Positions 1 through 10,369 of a stretch of 64,000 bases of DNA are shown one piece after another. Source of the stretch: Cladophialophora immunda (Eukaryota > Ascomycota > Eurotiomycetes > Chaetothyriales > Herpotrichiellaceae); the NCBI RefSeq assembly GCF_000835495.1, contig NW_015622546.1, forward strand, positions 3,900,955-3,964,954. The letters are read 5' to 3'. Every line of letters starts with the position of its first letter. The first letter of the stretch is position 1. Made by a program: the position numbers and the translations under genes. The notes below the pieces were generated by a model. That model had not been told where the DNA came from. It worked only from the letters and a program-made list of their open reading frames with translations, and searched no databases.

Positions 1-956
1 GCCGTTTTGAAGGGTGGAAGAAGTTCTGAGAGCGGCAGAGGGACAGCAGCGCGGGGTGGAATGAGAAGGTCGAGGTGGTGTGGGAGGAGATGCTCTTGTA
101 CTAATGCAGCAGTGGTAAGAGAGCTTGTGATGTAGGTCGGTATGCAGGCAGTAGATGTAATGCAGTGTCTTGGATGAGGTCACCCAACCAAAGGAGCCAC
201 CAGAACTGACCACCCACTAGAGCTTGATCCTTCCCGTCCCTCAGAGTGACAGCCGAAAACTGGCGGTCGATGTACCGAGTAGCTTGGTCGACTGTGGAGA
301 GGGACTACGATAGAGAAGGCAGGAAGCCAAACAGGGCCTCGGGGCGAGACGGTTGGAGAAAGTTTTGGGGGGCACCCACCGCACCCAAGAGGGGGAGTAC
401 AGGGTGCACAGAGAGCAGCACCTGGGATGAACCTCCCCCCCAAGACCCAAGAGAGCCCCCCCACTGCTCAACCCCAAGGGCACCAAGCTTCATTATCCAA
501 CTTTTGGTGGGCTTCAGCTTGGGCTCCAGAGCTTCCTCCCGGGTGTCTCGATGCCTTCCTGGGCAATGACGCAGCGCCGAGCAAGAAGGGTAAGAGGCCC
601 AACACCCGCGGCACCTTGTGGGTGCCCTGCAGCACAACAATTCACCACGTCATCAACTCTTGCTCCACTTCACACATTAATTATACCATATATGGCTAGT
701 TGCCGAGACCCGGCTTCCAATAGCGTCGAACTCTAATCCTCGCCAATCCTCCCACCTGGCGAGCTGGAAAATCACCGGTCCGCAGTTTCGCACTCACAGC
801 TTCACTGGTGATGCCAATAATCCTTTGGCTCCATCACCTGATATCAAACCATCCTTCCACTTGGTGCCAGCCTTGCCTCCTAAATAATACCTCATTACTG
901 TCTTGCTCCCTCATGTTTATTGCACACCTCCATGACTGACTATTGATGTTTCCGCA
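1..956. other. Left-edge intergenic region
   Basis: I see no convincing gene here. The first ~170 bases are purine-rich on the + strand, so CT-rich on the minus strand, like the 5' leader of a gene running leftward out of the window. Open frames between 180 and 740 are overlapping, low-complexity and match nothing I recognise. The last ~200 bases should be the promoter and leader of the Rogdi-like gene. Confidence 0.5.
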
Positions 957-2047
957 ATGTCGACGTGGGTCTACCCTCCATTGCCCCCTGACGAGCTTCG
1001 GAAAGCCGAGAATGAGTCTTTGGTAAGGTTGAACAAGTGACAAATGTCCTCCCGCCTCACCGACTGATTTGGCCTCAGAAACTTGAGCTGCAGTGGCTGC
1101 TTGAGTCGCTACAAAGAGCCTTGCCTGCTCTCAAAGAAGCCTTGGAGGAATGTGCTGCGCTGTTGGCGCCGAAGGAACCTGGGTCGACTCTGGTCTTGTC
1201 ATCCCTCAGATCTGAGAGTGTGAAAGGCTTTGTCACGAGGGTTGGCACCAAGCTTGTCAAAGGCGTACGCCGGCTCCCCCCCAAACTCCAGAACCTACCT
1301 GATCTGAAATCGATACAGGACATCCATCTCAGGCTGACAACTCTGCCACCAAACACCCCGAGAGGCACCACCACTTCTACCCCATCGACTCGCTTGATAT
1401 TTCATTCGTCCTCCTCCTCCGCCGAGATCGTCCTCTCGCAACTGTTGGCTGTCAAGTCCTTGCTCAACGACGCACTCGACATAATCGACGTATCAAGGTG
1501 GACCGGTCAGTCGACTGACTCCTCCTTCATCTCTGGTCAATTGAAGCTGCTACATGACCATTTGCGTGAGGCCAAGACCTGCTTGAAAGGTCCAGTGGCC
1601 GGCACCGATATCTCTTCTATCCCAGGGGCCGAATGGTGGACAAATAGCCCCGATGAAAACGTGTTTCAACCTCCGCTAGGCGAGAATCTCAGTCTGCACT
1701 TTACGATTCAAGACGCCAATCTGGTCCTCACTGTGCGGACCCTCGCTCCAACCTCTCCAGGTGGAACTCCCAGCACGCCTTCGGAGGGGTCTTTCTCTCT
1801 GTCTGGGCTCAACCTCAGGACGAGATTGCTGGGACTGGGTCCTAAGCCTCCGAATCACGACGAAATGGGCGAAATTTACGAGTGGCGTGGGCGGCAAGAT
1901 GTTATTGTCCGTGAAAAGGTCCGCGTGGAGACGAGCGATCCAAGCTTGTTGAGTATTGCCGCCAAGTTGAGTGCTCTTGAGCATGAGGTTGGCCGTTGGA
2001 GGATGAATCTTCGGATCATTCTGACGGGCAGTACTGAGGAGGATTGA
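957..2047 (+). CDS. Rogdi/Rav2-like protein (RAVE complex, V-ATPase assembly)
   Basis: Two exons, 957-1022 and 1079-2047, joined in phase 0 across a 56-nt GT-AG intron, give 344 aa. The ATG at 957 opens a short first exon (MSTWVYPPLPPDELRKAENE); a longer uninterrupted frame starts only inside the intron. Exon 2 begins KLELQWLLESLQ and carries ECAALLAPKEPGSTLVLSSL followed by RSESVKGFVTRVGTKLVKG, which I recognise as the N-terminal core of the Rogdi leucine-zipper family. Later blocks (QLKLLHDHLREAKTCLKG, SLHFTIQDANLVLTVRTL) also fit. Yeast Rav2 works with Rav1 and Skp1 to reassemble V1 on Vo; that role is inferred from the family. A V-ATPase subunit f gene lies 15 kb away, with no evidence that they are linked. 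Confidence 0.86.
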
Positions 2048-2609
2048 ATGCGATCCCCGTTTCCCCGAGAGTTTCATGGCTTGCTTCGACCACTGCAAAT
2101 CTCCCAAAGACTCGTTCCACCCGCCGACTCTGCGATCTTCATGGGGAATACTCCGTACAAGGACATCCGAAGCCGATAGTCTGGTGGAGTTTTTACACGT
2201 GATGCGCAGTTTCGCTCGCGCCCAAAACTCAAACCTGCAGCGCGACCTTGCCAGTTTTGGCCTTCAGGGAGTGTTCGTGCTCCCCAACCATGCATCTACT
2301 CCGCCCGCGTGTTGCACTCCCACAACTTCAGCTGCTCGATCTCTCCCTGCGACGCTCCGACCGAGGCGCATTTTCTTTCCGCTCAAACAATGACTTCAAA
2401 CACAGAGACAGCAGTCCTGGTTCAGTTCAGCTGTCGAGCATAAAGACGGCGCGTGAAATGGCAGCCCAGACATCGATGAGAACAAAGACTGTTCTTCCGA
2501 CAGTCCTTTGTTCTCGCAAGACTCAAGAGAGCTGGCCCGGTTGCCCATTCCTCGGTGTCTTGGACAAAAGTCCCGCTTCAAGGAAATTGAACGTGGTTAC
2601 ATATATAAC
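2048..2609. other. Intergenic/leader region
   Basis: This holds the 3' end of the Rogdi-like gene and the leader of the next gene. The frame of the downstream protein stays open back to about 2460 without an ATG in frame, so an unresolved upstream exon may lie here (candidate ATG at 2390). ATATATAA just before the ATG at 2610 is TATA-like but too close to be a normal TATA box. Confidence 0.5.
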
Positions 2610-4289
2610 ATGCCTCCGGAAGTCATCAACGGGGACATCCTGCTCCATGCAGATAAAGAGCAATCCTACTTTCCAACGACGGGACCTCGACAATTAAGCT
2701 CTTCGAGTAGAATTAACCACGAAAGGGCAACTTCAAGTACAGGGATGCAGCGGGAAACCTTTAGTGAGATCGAACCATTTTCTCGGACTGAGATCACAAG
2801 GCCACCTCATCTTCGACGACGCATTACGATTGGCGGTTCCGGTCAGGATGTAAAAGACATCGAGCACAGACCTTGGGCATCGAATACAAAGAATCCATCA
2901 ACCAGTCACCCAGGTGGAGATTTCGGATTTGCGTCTGTGAAGAGCAATTATCCTCCCACCAGCTGGAGGCCCACTGCAGCTGCCCATCTGACCATCGCAG
3001 ATGTTGAGGAGAACGCCTTATCCGAAAGCAGTTCAAGTGCTGGTGTAGACAGTGGGTATGTCAGGTCGAGCACCACTGTCAGCCTTGGACAACCATGGCT
3101 CAACCCATCCTTATCTACCAGCACAATGACTTCGAATCCAGCGCAGAACGCGAGAAGACCCCAAGCCTCATCCAATCCTGCGCCTCAGTCTTCTCCAGCT
3201 CGATCAAGTTCTAGTCGCCGCTACAGCATAATCTTTTCCGGTCCCACGGCCGCAGCAAAGGCGGAAACCCCACCAAACAGGGTGACCGGCGGGTCGGCTC
3301 TCGGTCGACGAGCTTCAGCTGGGGCGGCCACTCTGCCAGCTCCGGACGCTGCGTACGCGCACACTTACTACTACACTGTCTGTTGCCACACATCGCCTCC
3401 AATGTCTCGTCCGCTCAACGTCCAGCCTTTACTTGTGCAGTACCACAAGGGTCTTCTGGCGTATCCACCGTCCCATCTGCGTGGGTACAATCCTGATGAA
3501 GCGATTACCCCTCCGAAGATTTACGTGCTGGAGGGATCGTGTTCCGAGTGTGATATCACGGCACGACGCCACGCTGAGTCAAAGGTGTTGGACAGATATA
3601 CTCATCAGCTGGAAAACCTTTACATTCAGTTGAGTCTTCTGCAGAAAGACATCGCTAGTGAACATTGCAATGTGTCACTCCCGGAAAAAAGTGACAATGC
3701 AATAACGACATTTGCATTCCCATCGACACTGGAACTTGAGCCTGAAGCGACCCAAGCGATTCTCGAGATCGAAGACCAGCTGGACCAATTGGTCGGAAAG
3801 CGCGATCGTGAAGTTAAACAGATCTGGAAAGGATACACTGCGAGGTGGGGTCCAGCAACGGTTGGCATTCACCGCGAAAACAGGTTTCGCGGACGAAGTC
3901 GAGCGGGGACTACCGACTCACGAGACCACGTGTCTCAGGATACAGCGGGCTCAACGACCAGTTTCGGCGTCCCTTCTGAGGATCGCAGTCCGGGACGAAC
4001 TCGTACCATGACCACAGTGAGCACACAGCCAACGGGACCACCCTCGCGCCTGAGCCGAAACAGCAGCTACGATACTCGGCCACGCACCAGTTCCGTCGGC
4101 GGTCCACAGGAACGATACTCGGACGGAACATACGGCCTTAGCGTCGACTCGTCGGTGGATGGCGTCAGAGGACGGGGTCGGATGGTGGTCGACTGGATCC
4201 GGCCGACGCGACGGGAAGGGCGGAGCAGGAGCGTGGCTCAGGCGACAAGCCGGCCAAGCAGTCGGCACGCGCAAGATACATCAAGATAA
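2610..4289 (+). CDS. Conserved-looking hypothetical protein, disordered with one Cys-containing core
   Basis: A 559-aa frame starting at the first in-frame ATG (MPPEVINGDILLHADKEQ). I do not recognise the family. Residues 1-245 and 420-559 are Ser/Thr/Pro/Arg-rich and look disordered, with many RSxS-type basic-Ser patches. The middle, about 250-400, looks folded: it has YYYTVCCHTSPP, then VQYHKGLLAYPPSHLRGYNP, then a GSCSECDITARRHAE segment leading into a predicted helix (LDRYTHQLENLYIQLSLLQK). The CC...CxxC arrangement could bind a metal, but that is a guess. The start is uncertain because the frame is open for a further ~150 nt upstream without an ATG. The continuous length and codon pattern make a real gene likely. 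Confidence 0.7.
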   Translation: MPPEVINGDILLHADKEQSYFPTTGPRQLSSSSRINHERATSSTGMQRETFSEIEPFSRTEITRPPHLRRRITIGGSGQDVKDIEHRPWASNTKNPSTSHPGGDFGFASVKSNYPPTSWRPTAAAHLTIADVEENALSESSSSAGVDSGYVRSSTTVSLGQPWLNPSLSTSTMTSNPAQNARRPQASSNPAPQSSPARSSSSRRYSIIFSGPTAAAKAETPPNRVTGGSALGRRASAGAATLPAPDAAYAHTYYYTVCCHTSPPMSRPLNVQPLLVQYHKGLLAYPPSHLRGYNPDEAITPPKIYVLEGSCSECDITARRHAESKVLDRYTHQLENLYIQLSLLQKDIASEHCNVSLPEKSDNAITTFAFPSTLELEPEATQAILEIEDQLDQLVGKRDREVKQIWKGYTARWGPATVGIHRENRFRGRSRAGTTDSRDHVSQDTAGSTTSFGVPSEDRSPGRTRTMTTVSTQPTGPPSRLSRNSSYDTRPRTSSVGGPQERYSDGTYGLSVDSSVDGVRGRGRMVVDWIRPTRREGRSRSVAQATSRPSSRHAQDTSR

Positions 4290-5176
4290 GGACAATCAGT
4301 AGAGAGATATACAGGATTGCATCTCTTCACATTCCACACCATGCATGATCGCAGGAAAGTGTTTGGGCGGGTAGAGTGAAAATGGCATTTTGCAAGGGGA
4401 ATCCCAAAGGAATTTCTACCAAGGCTGAATCAAGGTGGGTTTGTTGCATTCTAGAGGCTTTACGCGGGTTGGTGTGTTGCATGGGATGACCAAAAAGAGG
4501 GGGCATCCAGCGCATTGCCGCGGAGCATATAGATCTTTTGGACATGACCAGAGGGCCAGAGCAGAGGGTGGGATGTCAGCATATCTATCTATCGTGCTAG
4601 TTCGAGGAGAGGGCGAACACTGAGCCTGGAGGGGAAGAGGGTTGGACAGACAGCACATGTGTACAGCAATCGAGCGACGATGAATACAGACAGATAGACC
4701 CCTTGGCTTCTCAATCTCTGGTTTCTAAGCATTCCGTTTCCCTTCTCTGTGCTCTGTTCCTTTCTTCACCCGCTTTTACTACCGGCTCTGCTTACTTGCT
4801 TGCGCTTCGCCTGTCCGATCGCTCCGCGGTGTCACGAAAAGAGCGCACAACTGTATAATCTACCTGGTAGTTTTATTCTTTATCGCGAATATTAGTACCC
4901 GTTTGCCGTCTCCCCAGAGCCGAAACCGCGCGTCGATCTAGCTGGCTAGCCGGCTAGATATCTTCTCCAGAGAATGCCCAAGCACACAACTCTACCCCGT
5001 GCCTTGACGTGAAGCCGCAAAGTTCTTGAACCGAGTTTTGGTCCGCGACAGAAAAAAAAAAAAGTCTTCTCGTTCTATTTTTATACCAAGAGGACAACAA
5101 TACAGCCAAACGCACAGGGACAACGGCCACGGCCACGACACGATCTGAGCATGTCCGTAGACGCAGGAGCAAAGGG
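4290..5176. other. Convergent 3' intergenic region
   Basis: This lies between the 3' ends of the 559-aa gene (+) and Fat1 (-). It contains a short A-run near 5052-5064 and no gene I can support. Frames between 4950 and 5660 on the minus strand are shadows of Fat1 in other frames. Confidence 0.65.
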
Positions 5177-7162
5177 CTACAGCTTGGCCCGCCCCTCGTC
5201 GATGCGCTTCCAACTCGCGGCATCTAGCTCCTTGAACCGCTCCTCCTCGAGGTCTAGGTAGTACTTCCTGGTCCTGCCGTGGTCGGGGGAGGTGGAACCG
5301 GCGGCCCAGTCGATGTTCTTGACCACCATCTTGGCGTGCTTGAAGGTGTCGCCCACGTCGACGAGCTCGTCGCGCACCATGACCAGCCTGGGCACGGCGT
5401 AGCGCGGGACGCCTTTGCCTCGCAGCGCCTGGAACAGGCGGGTCATGAAGGCCTTCTCCCCGGCCAGCGGGCCCGAGGCCTCCTGCTTCTCGTGATTGCT
5501 GTTGTTGTTGATGGCCGAGTCGAGCACGATCAGCGCCGTGCCGACCTGTCCGTCGTACTTGGCCAGCCGCTTGCCGACGACGACGGCGTCCTTGACGCCC
5601 GGCAGCTCGGAGATGAACGCCCGCACTTCGCCCGCCGACACGTTCTCGCCCATCCACCGGTACGTGTCGCCGATGCGGTCCACGAACCTCACCCAGTTGT
5701 CGCTCTCCTGCACCAGCAGGTCCCCGCTGCGCTGGAACAGGTCGCCCTTCTCGAACACGTCTCGGAGGAACTTCTGCTCCGTGGCGGACTCGTTGTTGTG
5801 GTAGTTCGTGTAGGTCGCCAGGTTGTGGATCCGCGCAATGGCCTCACCCGGCTCGCCCTTGGGGCACACGACGCAGAAGCCGGTCTTGGGGTCGCGGACG
5901 GGTGACTCGGTGTCGTAGTCGAATCGGATGATGAATTGATCTTTCTCCAGGATCTTCTTCCTCAACGGGCCCAGGTACCCGACTTTCCCTGCGCCGGGCT
6001 GGCCCGCGCGGTGGACGTTGTCGAACTTAACGAGTCCCTCGGTGGATCGGTAGAATTCGCGGACCTCGGGGACACTGAACCGCTCTTGAAAGGCTACCCA
6101 GACATCCTTTTGCAGACCGTTGCCCGCGGCCACGATGACGTTGTGGTTCTTGTCATACTGCCCGGGTGGGGTGGCCAGAAGGAAGCGACACAGTTCGCCG
6201 ACGTAGAGGATCCTCGTGGCGCGGGATTCATGTACGTCTTTCCAGAACCCCCTGGCCGAGAACTTCCGCGCAAAGCAGAAACAGCCGCTCTGCCCCACGG
6301 AGTAGCACATGCCGGCGAAGAATGTGGTGCCGTGGAAAAGGGGCATGCATGAGTATGCGCGGAGGCCCTGGAGGTATTTCTTGGGGTTGGCGGCGTCGGA
6401 AGAACTAGTGCATCCAACCGCGCAAATGAGACCATTTTTGATACTGCAGGCCTTGGGTTTGCCTGTCGTGCCAGAAGTGTAGATCAGGGCGGCCACTGAG
6501 CCGAGTGTTTTGGGTGGTGTCGGAGGCAAGGACGAGGCTGGTGATAGGGATGGGTCTGGGAAGGGAAAGTCGATTATACCTCCATTGTCGGTCGAGAGCG
6601 GCGAAGGTCGAAAAGAACCCAGATTCAGCCTCACGGTCTTGACATCCCCACCACCCATTGACTGCGCTGCCGACGCTGCATAACCAGCCAAGTCCGGGGT
6701 GCTGAGAATCAGGTTTGATTTCGGTAGCCTCACACAGTGGAGCAATGTATCGTCCCGGAGGGCATTGTTGATTAATGCAGGAGCCGCTCCCAGCCTTGTC
6801 AGAGCGTAGATGATAGCGACCATCTCGGGTGAGTTCGTCATGAACACAGCCACGATGTCTCCATCTTTGACACCCAGACTCTCCTTCAAGCCGAGGGCCA
6901 GTTCATCCACCTGAGCCTTGAGAGCTCTGAAATTCCACGAGCGGCCTTCGAACCACAACGCATCGGCATTTGGGTCGCAGAGTTCCAGCATGCGATATAG
7001 GTGAGGTGATTGAGGACCCAGTCTATCTACGAATTGCACCATGCGCTTCGTAAAGGATTTGTCCTGACGGTATTGTTGGATGTCCCTGCTCACACCAATG
7101 CGTTGGTCGGCGTAGTAGAGCAGGCCTGCGGCGGCGGCGGTGGACGCCGCTATGGTGGCCAT
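5177..7162 (-). CDS. FAT1: Very-long-chain acyl-CoA synthetase / fatty acid transporter Fat1
   Basis: An intronless 661-aa frame starting MATIAASTAAAAGLLYYADQ, close to the 669 aa of yeast Fat1. A short hydrophobic N-terminal segment precedes an ANL-superfamily adenylating domain. The P-loop-like motif YTSGTTGKPKA lies near residue 226, and the FATP/VLCS block REFYRSTEG near 370. SGDLL and FVDRIGDTYRWMGENVS follow in the C-terminal lid. It should activate long and very-long-chain fatty acids with ATP and CoA, coupled to uptake or peroxisomal oxidation. The last residues are GRAKL; AKL is a good PTS1, so at least part of the protein should reach peroxisomes. It is divergently transcribed from the peroxisomal thiolase at 8443, so shared fatty-acid control is plausible. 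Confidence 0.95.
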   Translation of the reverse strand: MATIAASTAAAAGLLYYADQRIGVSRDIQQYRQDKSFTKRMVQFVDRLGPQSPHLYRMLELCDPNADALWFEGRSWNFRALKAQVDELALGLKESLGVKDGDIVAVFMTNSPEMVAIIYALTRLGAAPALINNALRDDTLLHCVRLPKSNLILSTPDLAGYAASAAQSMGGGDVKTVRLNLGSFRPSPLSTDNGGIIDFPFPDPSLSPASSLPPTPPKTLGSVAALIYTSGTTGKPKACSIKNGLICAVGCTSSSDAANPKKYLQGLRAYSCMPLFHGTTFFAGMCYSVGQSGCFCFARKFSARGFWKDVHESRATRILYVGELCRFLLATPPGQYDKNHNVIVAAGNGLQKDVWVAFQERFSVPEVREFYRSTEGLVKFDNVHRAGQPGAGKVGYLGPLRKKILEKDQFIIRFDYDTESPVRDPKTGFCVVCPKGEPGEAIARIHNLATYTNYHNNESATEQKFLRDVFEKGDLFQRSGDLLVQESDNWVRFVDRIGDTYRWMGENVSAGEVRAFISELPGVKDAVVVGKRLAKYDGQVGTALIVLDSAINNNSNHEKQEASGPLAGEKAFMTRLFQALRGKGVPRYAVPRLVMVRDELVDVGDTFKHAKMVVKNIDWAAGSTSPDHGRTRKYYLDLEEERFKELDAASWKRIDEGRAKL

Positions 7163-7311
7163 CTTCAGAAGCCAAAAGGGTCGAGTGTATTATTGATGGA
7201 TGTCGTGTTTTCGACGACGAGAGATGTTAGATAAATGGTCAGAACTGAAAATTGGTGTCTTTTCAGAAGAGTGACCTAGCACAAAGCCCCTTCCCGTTAG
7301 AAGCTGCCGTG

Positions 7312-7317
7312 CCTCGG
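7312..7317 (+). promoter_or_regulatory. CCTCGG core, candidate FarA/FarB site
   Basis: Exact CCTCGG about 150 bp upstream of the FAT1 start codon. Binding is inferred from the known FarA/FarB core; a single hexamer has little weight alone. Confidence 0.4.
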
Positions 7318-7432
7318 TCGCGAGGTCGATGCTGATTTATCGCAGTCCAGTATGGATATGCCGTAAGGTGCTCCCCCTGTCAATCTAGGCTGTAACTAGG
7401 ACACGAAGCTTACTTTTCCCGTGTTGAAGGGT

Positions 7433-7438
7433 CCTCGG
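7433..7438 (+). promoter_or_regulatory. CCTCGG core next to CCAAT box
   Basis: Exact CCTCGG immediately followed by CCAAT (7439-7443), about 270 bp upstream of the FAT1 start. A CCAAT box could recruit the HAP complex. This is a sequence match only. Confidence 0.4.
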
Positions 7439-8229
7439 CCAATGGACGTGGGCAAGGCTGGAATGATCTATCCGAGTCGTACGGACGTAAAATTATTTTG
7501 GAATGTCAAGCAAGGCGCGTGAGTTCCGCGCGAGAAGGAGGGCTGGCTACTACCTGAGATGGTAGCTCGGAAGCTTCCTCGACAACGAAGGCACGTTGGG
7601 TGAAGAAGGGTCGGATGGTCTCCCCAGACAATGCGCGGTTCCCCGGGCCGAGAAGAGTTGGAGAACCCACGTCAGCCCAGTTTGAGTTAGTGAGGCCAGC
7701 AGCCACAACGTCCTTCAGAAGCCCCACGGGCGCCAGAGAAATGCAGGAGGAGTGGGTAGAGACGAAGGGGAGGCGGGACGGGGGTAGCTGGAGTCTGATA
7801 TATAGCAAGGTGTTTGGGAGAGAAGAGGGGAAGGAAGCGTGTGAATCCCACACAATCATATTGTCTTTAAATTGTTCCTTGGTCTCTGGCCTGAATCACA
7901 CAAGGGCCACAAGGGACCTGAATCACACTTACCGATTCCCCCTAAAACCTTGGAGGGCTTAGAGTCTCCTGTATGTGGAGGTGGGGCCAGGGAGCGGACA
8001 GTCTGGCGAGCTGCGAGCTGTGGCAACCCAGTAACACGGTATCATAAGGAGGAGTGAGTTTCGATAGGTGTCTAGTAGGCGCCTGCATAGCACGAGCAGG
8101 AGTGGCTTGTGAGAAGCGCTGATGTGAGGGAGTGGTGATGTTGGGAGAGACAGTGAACAGGGAGAAGTGAGATGGGACGTTGGTCGTTGGTCCCGGAACA
8201 ACTGCCGGAACCTGAAAATTCCGCAGATG

Positions 8230-8235
8230 CCGAGG
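8230..8235 (-). promoter_or_regulatory. CCGAGG (CCTCGG on minus strand), candidate FarA/FarB site
   Basis: Third core element of this intergenic region, about 210 bp upstream of the thiolase ATG, so placed to act on that gene. Confidence 0.4.
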
Positions 8236-8442
8236 CAGTTTTCCTAGCGACATTGATTGCTGCTTTAAGCCACTCGACACCCAAGTAATATTACTATTCC
8301 TCCTGCTATCGAACATTCCTATATAACACTCGAGGACGGAAGATTCCACAGCCTCGAATATCTTGAGTCCTGTCTTCTTTCCGTTTCTTGTTTCCTAGTA
8401 AGTGACCTGTCTACTCCCCACCATCCGACCACACCCAGCACA

Positions 8443-9869
8443 ATGAGCGCCCAACGACGACTCGACGCCATCTCGGGCCAACTGTCCTCCACATCCGCCA
8501 CCACCCAATCTCCAGGCCTGCAGAAAATCCTCGAGAAGAACCCCGACGACATCGTCATCACATGTGCCACGCGCACGCCGCTCACAAAGGCCCGAAAGGG
8601 CGGGTTCAAGGACACCCCGACCGACGAGCTGCTGATCCATGTCCTCAAGGCCATCAAGGACAAGTCCGGCATCAACCCCGACCTCGTCGAGGATGTCTGT
8701 GTGGGGAACGTCCTCCAGCCCGCCCCGGGCTTCGTTGCCAGAAGCGCCGTTCTCGCGGCAGGATTCCCCGTCACCACGGCCACGAGCGTCGCCTCCAGGT
8801 TCTGCTCGTCGGGCCTGTTGAGCATCCAGACCCTCGCCAGCTCCATCGCCATCGATGTGATTGACGTCGGCATCGCCGTCGGGCTCGAGAGCATGTCCTC
8901 CAACAGAGACGCCCCGCCTCCCATGAGCGAGACCATCATGTCCCACCCGATCGCCAAGGACAATGTTGAGCCCATGGGCTGGACGTCGGAGAACGTGGCC
9001 CGCGACTTCCACATCACCCGGGAGATGCAGGACAAGTTCGCCGAGATGTCGCACAACCGCGCCGAGAGGGCGCAGAAGGAAGGCTGGACCAAGGACGAGA
9101 TCTCGCCCGTCACGACCAAGTGGATCGACCCCAAGACCAAGGAGGCGAAGACGGTCACCGTGGACAAGGACGACGGCATCCGACCGGGCACCACGTACGA
9201 GGGCTTAGCCAAGATCCGCTCCGCCTTCCCGCAATGGGGGCCGACTACTACGGGAGGCAATGCGTCCCAAGTCACCGACGGCGCCGCGGCCGTGCTGATG
9301 ATGAAGCGGTCGACGGCCCAGCGGCTGGGCCAGCCCATTATCGGGAAGTACGTCAAGAGCACCGTCGTCGGGCTGGAGCCACGCATCATGGGCATCGGCC
9401 CGAGTCTGGCCATCCCCAAGATCCTGAAGAAGACCGGCCTGACCAAGGACGACGTGGACCTCTTTGAGATTAACGAGGCGTTCGCTTCGATGGTGAGTTT
9501 TATGCCCTTTTCTTTCATTCCCCTTAATGCCATGCCTTTAATGCCATGAATTTTCCGGAAGCTAATTACCATGATTCGACAAATAGTACGTTTACTGTGT
9601 CAATGAACTCGGCCTGGACATCGACAAGGTCAATGTCCGGGGTGGTGCCATGTGAGTGTTTTTCTCAATCTCTCCTTACCCTCTAAAGGTCGTGCACGAG
9701 CGACTAACATTCTACCAGTGCTATCGGCCACCCCTTGGGCGCCACCGGGACCCGACAAGTGGTGACGCTGCTTTCCGAGCTGAAGCGGCGGAAGCAAAAG
9801 GTCGGTGTCACGAGTATGTGCGTGGGCACGGGCATGGGCATGGCCGGTGTCTTTGTCTCGGAAGCATAG
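8443..9869 (+). CDS. Peroxisomal 3-ketoacyl-CoA thiolase
   Basis: Three exons, 8443-9492, 9587-9651 and 9719-9869, give 421 aa. Residues 6-14 (RLDAISGQL) match the PTS2 pattern R-L-x5-Q-L, so import by Pex7 is expected. The nucleophile is Cys121 in [11 protein letters not shown]. The catalytic His376 lies in GHPLGATG, rebuilt only after the second splice, and Cys406 in SMCVGTGMG. The enzyme cleaves 3-ketoacyl-CoA with CoA in the last step of beta-oxidation, like yeast Pot1/Fox3. Both introns are short GT-AG. The first follows EINEAFASM, after which the frame reads through into intron and ends. The gene is divergent from FAT1 with CCTCGG cores between them. Confidence 0.95.
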
Positions 9870-10369
9870 TTAGTTAGATGGTCCCGTTTTAATAGGCGCT
9901 GGCGAAGAGAATGGCTATACAAAGTGGATCTCGGACCCATGAATCCATCCCAAAGCTCGCAATCAGGCTGTCATGACGGGTTCGCTTGCCACACGAATCG
10001 TGATTCGCATTTCACAGACCTTGCAGAAACGCCAATGTCCGGTTAAGAACGTGGTCACAATACCCCATTGATATTGGGAAGGCTGGGGGTGCCATTATGC
10101 GTGTGAATAGTTGGGACTGCAGGCCTGGCTATGAAGCAGAGCGCTAACGAAGGATTGGGCATCAGATTCATGATCATGAACACTATCGTGCGCGACGTAG
10201 TGGACGCTTGTTCCCTTTGATCCCTGTTCATCCTTCGTCACGGTCCACGGTTGACGTTCCGGATGTGCCTTCACAGCGTTTTGGCTCTGCGCTCGGCTCT
10301 GGCCCTCGCCCTGCAGCTCTTCCTCCTCATTCTACTCTCGAAGTCACGCGGACTTCAAACCGTCCAGCC
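9870..10369. other. Convergent 3' intergenic region
   Basis: This lies between the 3' ends of the thiolase (+) and the cupin gene (-). I see no gene or structured element. Confidence 0.65.

Larger units (their letters stand above)
7163..8442. promoter_or_regulatory. Bidirectional promoter between FAT1 and thiolase
   Basis: A 1.28-kb divergent intergenic region with no convincing gene. It carries three CCTCGG hexamers (either strand) and a CCAAT box beside one of them. CCTCGG is the core bound by the FarA/FarB-type Zn2Cys6 regulators of fatty-acid use in Aspergillus nidulans. Frames at 7506-8349 look spurious. Confidence 0.6.

Noticed and set aside
8319..9572. 417-codon minus-strand frame opposite the thiolase
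   Set aside because: Shadow of the thiolase; the plus strand carries all catalytic motifs.
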